Assembly (NCBI RefSeq): GCF_006716125.1
Contig: NZ_VFOM01000001.1
Span: 1,302,001-1,366,000, forward strand
Origin: Homoserinimonas aerilata
Lineage (GTDB): Bacteria > Actinomycetota > Actinomycetes > Actinomycetales > Microbacteriaceae
Direction: 5' to 3'
DNA length: 64,000 bases
Part shown: piece by piece, positions 1-7,800 of the stretch
Layout: every line of letters begins with the position of its first letter
How positions within the stretch are numbered: position 1 is the first letter of the stretch
Notes under the pieces: generated by a model
The model's input: only the letters and a program-made list of their open reading frames with translations
Told to the model about the DNA's origin: nothing
The model's database searches: none
Position numbers and translations under genes: made by a program

Positions 1-1
1 G

Positions 2-553
2 GAGGCGCAGTTCAGTCTGGGCGATTCGCGGTACCTCTTCAACGCCGACACCGCCGACGGCATCGTGCTGCAGGCGCTCGGCGCCGACGACGTCGATCTC
101 GCAGGGCTCACCGAATACGGCGAAGGCCAACCCGTCACGCTCATCGTCTCACTCGGAGCCATTCCGGATGTCTCGGGTAGGTCCGTCGACGACGCCAAGA
201 ACACGCTTCAGGAAGTCGAGCTGACGGGAGTTGAGGGTGCCGAGGACTACAGCGACACCGTTCCCGCCGGCAACGTCATCCGGGCACAGTTGCAGGCCGG
301 ACAGACGTCCGTCGCCCCCGGCGGCACCGTCGACCTCATCATCTCGAAGGGCGTCGAGCAGGTACAGGTGCCCGATGTCGTGGGGCAGAGCTGGGCCAAG
401 GCGAAGCCGCAGCTCGAAGCCGCAGGGTTCAAACTCGACTACAACATCTTCGCCGACATGGCACCGAGCCTCTTCACCGTCTCGCGTACGACGCCCGAGG
501 GCGGCAGCATGGCCGACAAGGGCGCGACCATCAAGGTCAACTTCAACTCCTGA
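2..553 (+). CDS. PASTA-repeat C-terminus of a Ser/Thr protein kinase, 5' end outside window
   Basis: The reading frame is open from the first bases to a TGA at 551-553, so only the extracellular tail is present. It holds the end of one PASTA unit (closing with GQPVTLIVSLG) and two full units of about 65 residues that begin with IPDVSGRSVDDA and VPDVVGQSWAKA; the proline, aspartate and G-x-S/W pattern is typical. In this family an N-terminal Hanks kinase and one membrane helix precede the PASTA units, which sense muropeptides or lipid II outside the cell. Convergent neighbour aroG matches the pknL-aroG order of Mycobacterium, so a PknL-type kinase is likely. Which Ser/Thr kinase it is cannot be settled without the catalytic domain. 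Confidence 0.85.
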   Translation, partial: EAQFSLGDSRYLFNADTADGIVLQALGADDVDLAGLTEYGEGQPVTLIVSLGAIPDVSGRSVDDAKNTLQEVELTGVEGAEDYSDTVPAGNVIRAQLQAGQTSVAPGGTVDLIISKGVEQVQVPDVVGQSWAKAKPQLEAAGFKLDYNIFADMAPSLFTVSRTTPEGGSMADKGATIKVNFNS

Positions 554-570
554 GCCGCAGACACTCCGGA

Positions 571-585
571 TGCCCGTGGCGGGCA
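571..585. terminator. short hairpin between convergent kinase and aroG
   Basis: TGCCCG and CGGGCA pair around a TGG loop in the 42-bp gap between two convergent genes. There is no T-run, as is common in high-GC actinobacteria. The stem is only 6 bp, so a role as a bidirectional terminator is an inference from position. Confidence 0.35.
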
Positions 586-595
586 CCGCACAGCA

Positions 596-1969
596 TCAGC
601 GAGAGCTGAGTTCCTCCGACACCAGGAACGCGAGCTCGAGCGACTGCATGTGGTTGAGCCGCGGGTCGCAGAGTGACTCGTAGCGGGTCGCCAGAGTCGC
701 CTCGTCGATCTGCTCTGAACCACCCAAGCACTCGGTGACATCATCACCCGTGAGCTCGATGTGCATACCTCCCGGGTGCGTTCCCGCCGCGCGGTGCGCC
801 TCGAAGAAGCCCTTGACCTCGTCTACCACGTCGTCGAAGCGACGCGTCTTGTAGCCGTTCGGTGTCGTGATGCCGTTGCCGTGCATGGGGTCGGTCACCC
901 ACAGCGGCTGCGCATCCATGCCCTTGATGGCCTCCAGCAGCGGCGGAAGCGCATCGCGGATCTTGCCCGCGCCCATCCGCGTGATGAAGGTGAGGCGGCC
1001 CGGCTCCCGCTCGGGGTCGAGCTTGTCGATGAGCCTCTCCATGACCTCGGGGGTCGTCGAAGGGCCGAGCTTGACACCGATCGGGTTACGCAGGCGCGAG
1101 AAGAAGTCGATGTGCGCGCCCTCAAGCTCGCGGGTGCGCTCCCCGATCCACAGGAAATGACCCGAGGTGTTGTAGGGCGTGCCAGTGCGGGAATCGATGC
1201 GAGTCATCGGCCGCTCGTAGTCCATGAGCAGGCCTTCATGGCTCGAGTAGAACTCGACCCGCTTGAGCTCCTCGAAGTCGGCGCCCGCCGCCTCCATGAA
1301 CTTGATGGCGCGATCGATCTCGCCGGCCAGGTGCTCGTAGCGCTTGTTCGCCGGGTTCGAGGCGAAGCCCTTGTTCCAGCTGTGCACCTCGCGGAGATCG
1401 GCGAAGCCGCCCTGCGTGAACGCGCGGATGAGATTCAGCGTCGACGCAGCGGTGTGGTACCCCTTCACGAGACGCGCGGGATCGGCGGTGCGGGACTCCG
1501 GCGTGAAGTCGTAGCCGTTGACGATGTCGCCCCGGTAGGCGGGAAGGGTCACCTCGCCTCGCGTCTCGGTGTCACTGGAGCGCGGCTTCGCGAACTGGCC
1601 CGCCATGCGGCCCATCTTCACAACCGGCATCGATGCGCCGTACGTCAGCACGACCGCCATCTGCAGGATCGTCTTCACGCGGTCGCGGATCTGGTCGGCC
1701 GTGGCCGCCGCGAAGGTCTCGGCACAGTCGCCGCCCTGCAACAGGAACGCCTTGCCCGCCGCCGCCGCCGCGAGACGATCGCGCAGCTGGTCGACCTCAC
1801 CAGCGAACACGAGAGGAGGCAGCGTCGCGATCTCGGCCGATGCCTGCTCGACCGCCGAAGCATCCGGCCACTGCGGCTGCTGCTTGATCGGAAGCGTGCG
1901 CCAATAGTCGAGGCCCGCGATCACAGAGGGATCGGCTGGTACGACGAGATCTGCGGACGACTTGGTCAC
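596..1969 (-). CDS. aroG: class II 3-deoxy-D-arabino-heptulosonate-7-phosphate synthase
   Basis: It condenses phosphoenolpyruvate and erythrose 4-phosphate, the first step of the shikimate pathway, in the cytoplasm. The 457-residue length fits the plant/actinobacterial class II enzyme (M. tuberculosis AroG is about 460). Visible family blocks are LLQGGDCAETF near residues 76-86, with the metal-binding cysteine at 82, then RMAGQFAKPRS, HEGLLMDYERPMTR and DPMHGNG. The start is the GTG at 1969, preceded by AGAGG at good distance; an upstream in-frame ATG at 2011 lacks a ribosome site and would add 14 odd residues. It probably ends a glk-plsC-aroG transcript: all three are on the same strand with small gaps. 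Confidence 0.95.
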   Translation of the reverse strand: MTKSSADLVVPADPSVIAGLDYWRTLPIKQQPQWPDASAVEQASAEIATLPPLVFAGEVDQLRDRLAAAAAGKAFLLQGGDCAETFAAATADQIRDRVKTILQMAVVLTYGASMPVVKMGRMAGQFAKPRSSDTETRGEVTLPAYRGDIVNGYDFTPESRTADPARLVKGYHTAASTLNLIRAFTQGGFADLREVHSWNKGFASNPANKRYEHLAGEIDRAIKFMEAAGADFEELKRVEFYSSHEGLLMDYERPMTRIDSRTGTPYNTSGHFLWIGERTRELEGAHIDFFSRLRNPIGVKLGPSTTPEVMERLIDKLDPEREPGRLTFITRMGAGKIRDALPPLLEAIKGMDAQPLWVTDPMHGNGITTPNGYKTRRFDDVVDEVKGFFEAHRAAGTHPGGMHIELTGDDVTECLGGSEQIDEATLATRYESLCDPRLNHMQSLELAFLVSEELSSR

Positions 1970-2055
1970 GAAATGGGTTCCTCTTCGGGATGGGCAGGAA
2001 ACGGGCCTCATGGCATCGTTCCCCCGAGTTTAGTGGAGCAGCGATGCCCCCGGGT

Positions 2056-2745
2056 TCAGCGCGTCAGGCTCGAGCGCTTCTCCTTGACAGAAGACGCATA
2101 GACGTCAATATATTCCTGCCCGCTGAGCTGAAGGAGCTCGTACATGATCTCATCGGTCACGGAGCGCAGGATGAAACGATCCCCCTCCATCCCCTCGAAG
2201 CGGGAGAAGTCGAGCGGTTTGCCGATGACGATGCCGATACGACGAACCTTGGGCAGGCGCGTTCCGATCGGCATCGCCTTCTCCGTGTCGATCATCGCGA
2301 CAGGGACGACGGGGACATTGCCCTCCAGGATCATCCGGGCCACGCCCGTACGACCGCGATAGAGGTTGCCGTCGGGGCTTCGGGTGCCCTCGGGGTAGAT
2401 GCCGAGGATCTCGCCGCGAGCCAGAACCCCCAGGCCGGTGTTGAGCGACGCCTCAGAGGCCTTGCCGCCCGAGCGGTCGATCGGGATCATGCCCGTCGCC
2501 TTCAGGAATGTCTTGATCGCCCAGCCCTTGATTCCACGCGTCGTGTAGTAATCGCTCTTGGCGAGGAAGCTGATGCGGCGATCCATCATGAGCGGCAGGA
2601 ACACCGAGTCGACGACGGAGAGATGGTTGCTGGCGAGAATCACGCCACCGGTCTTCGGGATGTTCTCATGCCCCGTCACCCAGGGCCGGAACACGGTTCG
2701 CAGAATCGGACCGGCAACCAGGTTCTTCATGAACCAATAGAACAT
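2056..2745 (-). CDS. plsC: 1-acyl-sn-glycerol-3-phosphate acyltransferase (PlsC family)
   Basis: It transfers an acyl chain to lysophosphatidic acid to make phosphatidic acid at the inner face of the membrane. The 229-residue protein shows the catalytic NHxxxxD motif (H41, D46) and the substrate-binding PEGTRS block at residues 118-123, with the GMIPIDR block before it at about 85-91. Start ATG 2745 has AGGAAGG five bases upstream. It lies 30 bp downstream of glk and 86 bp upstream of aroG, and its partner substrate pathway (acyl-CoA) is supplied by the FadD15-like synthetase nearby. A PimB-type or other lyso-lipid acyltransferase is possible, since PlsC paralogues differ in acceptor. Confidence 0.92.
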   Translation of the reverse strand: MFYWFMKNLVAGPILRTVFRPWVTGHENIPKTGGVILASNHLSVVDSVFLPLMMDRRISFLAKSDYYTTRGIKGWAIKTFLKATGMIPIDRSGGKASEASLNTGLGVLARGEILGIYPEGTRSPDGNLYRGRTGVARMILEGNVPVVPVAMIDTEKAMPIGTRLPKVRRIGIVIGKPLDFSRFEGMEGDRFILRSVTDEIMYELLQLSGQEYIDVYASSVKEKRSSLTR

Positions 2746-2775
2746 CGGAGCCTTCCTGAAAAGTGTGCACCCACT

Positions 2776-3723
2776 CTAACGCGACTGCTGGTGCAACCGG
2801 GCGAGGTCTGCCGCGCCCACGACACCCGCGTCATTCACCAGCTGCGCTGTCTCGAACGACGGCTCCGGATGATATCCGCGGGCCGGCAGGTGGGCGAGAT
2901 AAGCCTCACGGATGGGGTCCAGCAGCAGATCGCCCGCCGAGGCGACTCCGCCACCCAGCACGAAGAGACTCGGATCGAGCACCGCGCTCAGCGACGCACA
3001 GGCCTGCCCGAGCCAGCCGCCGAGCTCACGGAGCGCCTGGATCGCGCCCGGATCCTGCTCGGCGATGAGCTTCGCGACGTGCTGCCCCGTGAGCTGACCG
3101 CCGTGCTCGCGCAGCCCCGCCAACCGCAGGCCGATGCCGCCGACATCGGCGATCTCGTTCGCCATCCGCAACAGAGCCCTGCCGGAGCCGTACTGTTCGA
3201 TGCATCCGCGCGCGCCACATCCGCAGGGGAGACCGCCCGGAACGACCCGCAGATGGCCGAGCTCCGCCCCGGCGCCGAAACCGCCGCGCAGCAGGCGACC
3301 ATCGACGATGATCGCACCGCCCACGCCGGTGCCGATCGTCAGCATCGTCATGTTCTTCACCCCGCGGCCGGCGCCGAAACGGTACTCAGCCCATCCGGCC
3401 GCATTCGCATCGTTGTCGATCGTGATGTCGAGATCGAGCCGCTCGCGCAGCCTGTCGCGGAACGGCTCGTTCCGCCAGCTGATGTTGGGGGCGTAGTAGA
3501 CCGTCGACTGCTGCTCGTCGATGAACCCGGCAGCGGCGACGCCTGCCGCGCGCACCTCCTCGCCCTCGACGAGCCTCTCGATCATCCCAACGACAGCATC
3601 GACGATGGCCCCCGGATCACCCGCAGGCGTGGGCGTGCGATCGGAGCGGACGATCTCCCCCGCCTCCGTCACGAGGGCCCCCGCGATCTTCGTGCCTCCG
3701 ATATCGATTCCGACGGCGTGCAT
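2776..3723 (-). CDS. glk: ROK-family glucokinase
   Basis: It phosphorylates glucose to glucose 6-phosphate in the cytoplasm. The 315-residue protein carries the phosphate-binding DIGGTK loop (residues 7-12), the NDANAAG block at 104-110 that contains the catalytic aspartate, the GHLRV block near 156-160, and the ROK zinc site CGCGARGC at 167-174. These place it with ROK sugar kinases rather than ROK repressors, as no N-terminal winged helix is present. The chosen ATG at 3723 has AGAGGA upstream and starts at the conserved GIDIGGT; a longer frame to 3855 runs into the promoter region. ATP is the likely phosphoryl donor. Confidence 0.9.
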   Translation of the reverse strand: MHAVGIDIGGTKIAGALVTEAGEIVRSDRTPTPAGDPGAIVDAVVGMIERLVEGEEVRAAGVAAAGFIDEQQSTVYYAPNISWRNEPFRDRLRERLDLDITIDNDANAAGWAEYRFGAGRGVKNMTMLTIGTGVGGAIIVDGRLLRGGFGAGAELGHLRVVPGGLPCGCGARGCIEQYGSGRALLRMANEIADVGGIGLRLAGLREHGGQLTGQHVAKLIAEQDPGAIQALRELGGWLGQACASLSAVLDPSLFVLGGGVASAGDLLLDPIREAYLAHLPARGYHPEPSFETAQLVNDAGVVGAADLARLHQQSR

Positions 3724-3924
3724 CAGCGCTGTCCTCTCTGCATGATGAAGCCCAGCCGGATAGTCTGGGCGCACCCGAACCGAACCATGCTCGGTATGCG
3801 TCGCGCGATAAACCATCGCGGCGAGGGTGCCTCGACAAGTGTAGGGAATCAACAACTGCCTCGTGACGGGATGGGCCTAGCGATATCCTTTAGCCACACC
3901 CGCACAGGTACCGAAGGAGTTGCC
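3724..3924. promoter_or_regulatory. divergent promoter region between glk and fadD15-like gene
   Basis: This 201-bp gap separates two divergently transcribed genes and must carry both promoters. It is richer in A/T than the flanks, notably around 3886-3895 (GATATCCTTT) about 30 bp before the fadD15-like start, but I could not fix a -35/-10 pair. No palindrome stood out. Confidence 0.4.
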
Positions 3925-5751
3925 GTGAAAGAGTACATCGTGCCCGCCCTCGTTGAGGCCGACCCGAATGCGAATGCGACAGACCTGCTCATAGAGCGTG
4001 TCGCAGAAACGCCCGACAAGGCCCTCTTCGCGCTCCCGCAGCCCGATGGCAGCTGGAAAGACGTCTCCTCGAGCGAGTTCCTTCGTCAGGTGGTCGCGCT
4101 GGCCAAGGGCCTGGTCGCAGCAGGGATCGAGCCCGGCGACAAGATCGCGCTCATGGCCAAGACCAGCTACGAGTGGACCCTCATCGACTTCGCGACATGG
4201 TTCGCCGGAGCGGTACTCGTGCCCATCTATGAGACCTCGGCCCCCGCGCAGATCCAGTGGTACCTCTCCGACTCAGGTGCGATCGCGTTCATCGGCGAGA
4301 CACCCGACCATTTCGCGCGCTTCGACGAGATCCACGCCGATGTCCCGCTCATCCGCAGCGTCTGGCAGATCAACCTGGGTGACCTCGACAAGCTCGTCGC
4401 AGGAGGCGGTGGAGTGAGCGACGAGGAGATCGAACGGCGGCGCACCCTCGCGAAGGCCGACGATCTCGCGACCCTCATCTACACCTCGGGAACGACCGGG
4501 CGCCCGAAAGGCGTGATACTCAACCACTCCAACTTCTACGAGCTCGCACGCAACTGCCGGCTCGCCATCCCCGAGGTCGTCAACGACCAGTCGAGCACCC
4601 TGCTGTTCATCACGCTCGCCCACGTCTTCGCCCGCTTCATCTCGGTCCTCGCCATCCACGGTGGAGTCAAGGTCGGTCACCAGCCCGACACCAAGCAGCT
4701 CGTGCCGTCGCTCGGAACCTTCAAGCCCACCTTCCTGCTCGCCGTGCCCCGAGTCTTCGAGAAGGTCTACAACTCGTCAGAGCAGAAGGCCGAGGCCGGA
4801 GGCAAGGGCAAGATCTTCCATGCTGCAGTCACGACGGCGATCGAGTACTCGAAGGCCCTCGACACCGGCTCGGTGCCCCTCGGACTCAAACTCAAGTTCG
4901 CCGTTCTCGACAGGCTCGTGCTCTCGAAGATCCGTGCGGCGATGGGTGGCAATGTCCGCTACGCCGTCTCGGGCTCCGCGCCGCTCGGCCTGCGCCTGGG
5001 CCACTTCTACCGTGCTCTCGGCCTGACGATCCTCGAGGGCTACGGCCTCACCGAGACCACCGCGCCCGTCACGGTGAACCTCCCCTCGAAGTTCAAGATC
5101 GGCAAGGTGGGCCCGGCCGTCCCAGGCAATGCGCTGCGCATCTCCTCCGACGGCGAGGTGCAGGCCAAGGGCGTCAGCGTGTTCCAGGGGTACTGGCAGA
5201 ACGCGGAGGCCACTGCGGATTCCTTCGAAGACGGCTGGTTCAAGACGGGTGACGTCGGCGAGTTCGACTCCGACGGCTACCTCGTGATCACCGGACGCAA
5301 GAAGGAGATCATCGTCACCGCTGGCGGCAAGAACGTCTCCCCCGCAGCGCTCGAGGACCCCATCCGCGCCAATCCGATCGTCGGCCAGGTCATCGTCGTC
5401 GGCGACCAGAAGCCGTTCATCTCCGCGCTGATCACGCTCGACGACGAGATGCTCCCCGTCTGGCTGAACAACAACGGTGAGGATGCGACGCTCAGCGTTG
5501 CAGAGGCCGCCAGGAACCCGAAGGTCATCGCCGAGGTTCAGCGGGCGGTCGACGCCGCCAATGCGACGGTCTCTCGGGCCGAGTCCATTCGCAAGTTCAC
5601 CATCCTCGAGAAGGATCTGACGGAGGCGAGCGGCCACCTGACGCCGAAGCTCTCCATCAAGCGCGCCGTCATCCTGAAGGACTTCTCGAACTCCATCGAG
5701 AGCATGTACAACGACAGTCCCGCAACCGAGGGCATCTCGGTCGCCGGCTGA
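3925..5751 (+). CDS. fadD15: long-chain fatty acid-CoA ligase (FadD15-like, AMP-forming)
   Basis: It activates long-chain fatty acids to acyl-CoA through an acyl-adenylate. The 608-residue length matches the FadD15/ACSL type. The P-loop YTSGTTGRPKG sits near residues 186-196, GYGLTETTAP near 372-381, the adenylate-binding TGDV block near 436-439, and the hinge GRKKEIIVTAGGKN follows near 454-467, so both AMP-binding subdomains are complete. GTG at 3925 is preceded by GAAGGAG at five bases and gives the conserved N-terminus; frame further upstream is antisense to glk and plsC. The acyl-CoA product could feed the PlsC-type enzyme next door. A strong bidirectional hairpin follows the stop. Confidence 0.93.
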   Translation: MKEYIVPALVEADPNANATDLLIERVAETPDKALFALPQPDGSWKDVSSSEFLRQVVALAKGLVAAGIEPGDKIALMAKTSYEWTLIDFATWFAGAVLVPIYETSAPAQIQWYLSDSGAIAFIGETPDHFARFDEIHADVPLIRSVWQINLGDLDKLVAGGGGVSDEEIERRRTLAKADDLATLIYTSGTTGRPKGVILNHSNFYELARNCRLAIPEVVNDQSSTLLFITLAHVFARFISVLAIHGGVKVGHQPDTKQLVPSLGTFKPTFLLAVPRVFEKVYNSSEQKAEAGGKGKIFHAAVTTAIEYSKALDTGSVPLGLKLKFAVLDRLVLSKIRAAMGGNVRYAVSGSAPLGLRLGHFYRALGLTILEGYGLTETTAPVTVNLPSKFKIGKVGPAVPGNALRISSDGEVQAKGVSVFQGYWQNAEATADSFEDGWFKTGDVGEFDSDGYLVITGRKKEIIVTAGGKNVSPAALEDPIRANPIVGQVIVVGDQKPFISALITLDDEMLPVWLNNNGEDATLSVAEAARNPKVIAEVQRAVDAANATVSRAESIRKFTILEKDLTEASGHLTPKLSIKRAVILKDFSNSIESMYNDSPATEGISVAG

Positions 5752-5763
5752 CGAAGACCAGAA

Positions 5764-5801
5764 AAAGGGAGGCCCGGGCGGATTCGCCCAGGCCTCCCTT
5801 T
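5764..5801. terminator. bidirectional terminator between fadD15-like gene and def
   Basis: AAAGGGAGGCC (5764-5774) pairs perfectly with GGCCTCCCTTT (5791-5801), and GGGCG/CGCCC extend the stem inside with one mismatch around a GATT loop. The A-run on one side and the T-run on the other give the classic form in both directions, matching the convergent gene pair. Confidence 0.9.
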
Positions 5802-5845
5802 ATTCCTGCGGGGGCATCCTGTGAGGAGCCACACTCCCCGGGTGC

Positions 5846-6334
5846 CTAGAACCAGTCGGATTCGCGGATGAGGCGCATGGCCTCCCGCTTGGTCTCCTTG
5901 TCGAGGCCATCGATGTAGAGCCTGCCCTCAAGATGGTCCATCTCATGCTGCAGTGCCTGGGCCATCAGACCGGTGCCGCTGATCTCGATCTCCTTGCCCT
6001 CGAGGTCGACACCGCGCACACGGGCGAAGGGATAGCGGAGGCGCTCGAAGTAGAAGCCGGGAACCGAGAGGCATCCCTCATCGAGCAGCTCCGGTTCCCC
6101 CGACACCTCCACAAGCTCAGGGTTCAGCAGGTAGCCGATCTCGCCGTCCACGTTGTAGCTGAACGCGCGCAGGTTGACGCCGATCTGCGGGGCAGCCACC
6201 CCGGCCCGCCCCGGCAGCTTCACTGAGTCGACAAGATCCTCGACGAGGCCCGCGACGTCGTCGTTCGGCCCCACCGGGTCGGAGACGGTCTTCAGCACGG
6301 GATCGCCGAAGATCCTGATCTGGCGCGCGGTCAT
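5846..6334 (-). CDS. def: peptide deformylase
   Basis: It removes the formyl group from the initiator methionine of new proteins. The 162 residues contain all three family motifs: GVAAPQIG (45-52), EGCLS (86-90) with the metal-ligand cysteine at 88, and QHEMDH (129-134) with the two metal-ligand histidines and catalytic glutamate. Start ATG 6334 follows AAAGG at seven bases. It lies 54 bp downstream of the EspI-like ATPase gene on the same strand. Many actinobacteria carry two deformylases; this could be either. Confidence 0.95.
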   Translation of the reverse strand: MTARQIRIFGDPVLKTVSDPVGPNDDVAGLVEDLVDSVKLPGRAGVAAPQIGVNLRAFSYNVDGEIGYLLNPELVEVSGEPELLDEGCLSVPGFYFERLRYPFARVRGVDLEGKEIEISGTGLMAQALQHEMDHLEGRLYIDGLDKETKREAMRLIRESDWF

Positions 6335-6388
6335 GAGTGGCCTTTCATGGCTGTACGAGAGGGTGGGGCGGCTTGAGCCGTGCCACCG

Positions 6389-7723
6389 TTAGTCGGAGCG
6401 ACGAGCGGGCAGACCATCCATCACGATGGCGGCGAGCCTGCGCGCAGCATCCTTTGTCAGATCCCTGAGACCCTTGTAGTCGATCACCGAGCCCGCAGCC
6501 AGCTGCGGGTCATACGGGATGCGCACGATCTCGCGAACGCGCGAGCGGAAGTGCGACTCGATCTCATCGAGCTTGACCAGGCTGGTTCCCTGGGTGGCCG
6601 TGTTGATCGCGACAACCGCGTTGCGCACGAGCTTCGCGTAGCCGTTCGCCTCGAGCCAGGTGAGGGTCTCGGATGCGAGCCTCGCCTCGTCGACGCTGCC
6701 GCCGGAGACGATGACCAGCGAATCGGCGCGCTGCAGCGTCGCCCGCATCACCGAGTGGACGATGCCGGTGCCGCAGTCGGTCAACGCGATCGAGTAGAAG
6801 CGTGCCGCGAGATCTGCCACAACGTTGTAGTCGTTCTCGTCGAACGCCTCAGACAGCATCGGGTCGGTGTCGGATGCGAGGATGTCGAGCCGGGTCTCGT
6901 CACGCGACACCATCGTGGAGAAGTCGTTGAAGCTCGTGATCGACGGCGCCTGCGTGACGATGTCGCGCACGGTCGACCTGGTCTGCTTGTTCACACGCTC
7001 TGACAGGGTGCCCCGGTCGGGGTTCGCATCGATCGCGATGATGCGGTCTTCACGCACGTCGGAGAGCGCCATGCCCAGCAGCGCAGTGATCGTCGTCTTG
7101 CCGACACCGCCCTTGCGGGTGAGCACCGGCACGAAACGGGTGCCGCCCTCGAACTGCTTGTCGATGCGGGCGTCGATCTCCTTGCGGGCGCGAACCTTGG
7201 GCGAATCGCCCAGATTCACGAGATGCAGCGTCACCGCATAGACGAAGGCCGGCCACGACCCCTCCGGGGCGGGACGGCGGCGCTTGCGATTGTCGATGAG
7301 GCGATCGGCCGTGAGCATGTTCGCCGACTCCGGCGACTTCGACACCTCGCCCCGCATCCGGTCGCGACGGCTCTGCCGCTCGTCCGACGCGGGCAGCGGA
7401 ACCACATCGAGAACGCCCGGATCATCGACATCGTCAATCGACTCGGAACCCTCGAGATCCGTGCCCACGAACTCGATCGACATGGTCGAGGTGTCGACCA
7501 GTCCGAGCTGCCCGGCACTGATCGGCTCATCAGGGATGGAGAGCGCCAGCTCCTCCTCCGGGGCGACCCGGACAGGGGCGGGAAGATCGACGCTGACGGT
7601 CAACGCCGCAGCTTCGTCAGCCGCAATGTCGTCGTCATCGTCAAGGGCGTGGGCAGCATCGACGGCCCGCGTCGAGCCGCTGGGCCTGCCCGCGGCATCC
7701 GCCCTGTCTCCTCTGTTGGCCAC
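6389..7723 (-). CDS. EspI-like MinD/ParA-family ATPase with long disordered N-terminus
   Basis: The C-terminal half is a deviant Walker-A ATPase of the MinD/ParA superfamily: RKGGVGKTT near residues 203-211, then IAIDANPDRGTLSE and the LTDCGTG block. The wording IDANPDRGTLS and LASDTDPMLSEAF closely follows the mycobacterial ESX-associated EspI (Rv3876) type. Roughly the first 130 residues are acidic and rich in Asp, Glu and Ala, and look disordered. I chose GTG at 7723 because GGAGGG lies eight to nine bases upstream; ATG at 7732 is directly adjacent to that site. No ESX secretion gene is nearby, so a link to type VII secretion is only by homology. Substrate and partner are unknown. Confidence 0.8.
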   Translation of the reverse strand: MANRGDRADAAGRPSGSTRAVDAAHALDDDDDIAADEAAALTVSVDLPAPVRVAPEEELALSIPDEPISAGQLGLVDTSTMSIEFVGTDLEGSESIDDVDDPGVLDVVPLPASDERQSRRDRMRGEVSKSPESANMLTADRLIDNRKRRRPAPEGSWPAFVYAVTLHLVNLGDSPKVRARKEIDARIDKQFEGGTRFVPVLTRKGGVGKTTITALLGMALSDVREDRIIAIDANPDRGTLSERVNKQTRSTVRDIVTQAPSITSFNDFSTMVSRDETRLDILASDTDPMLSEAFDENDYNVVADLAARFYSIALTDCGTGIVHSVMRATLQRADSLVIVSGGSVDEARLASETLTWLEANGYAKLVRNAVVAINTATQGTSLVKLDEIESHFRSRVREIVRIPYDPQLAAGSVIDYKGLRDLTKDAARRLAAIVMDGLPARRSD

Positions 7724-7800
7724 CGATCGCATCCCTCCACCACCGGAATGGGCTCCGACGGCAACGATCCAGTCTATCAATCGCTGCGGTCGCCGCCGAT

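Noticed and set aside
1990..3924. Open frame preceding the fadD15-like gene
   Set aside because: It is antisense to plsC and glk, and composition is that of a shadow; the real start has a strong ribosome site at 3925.
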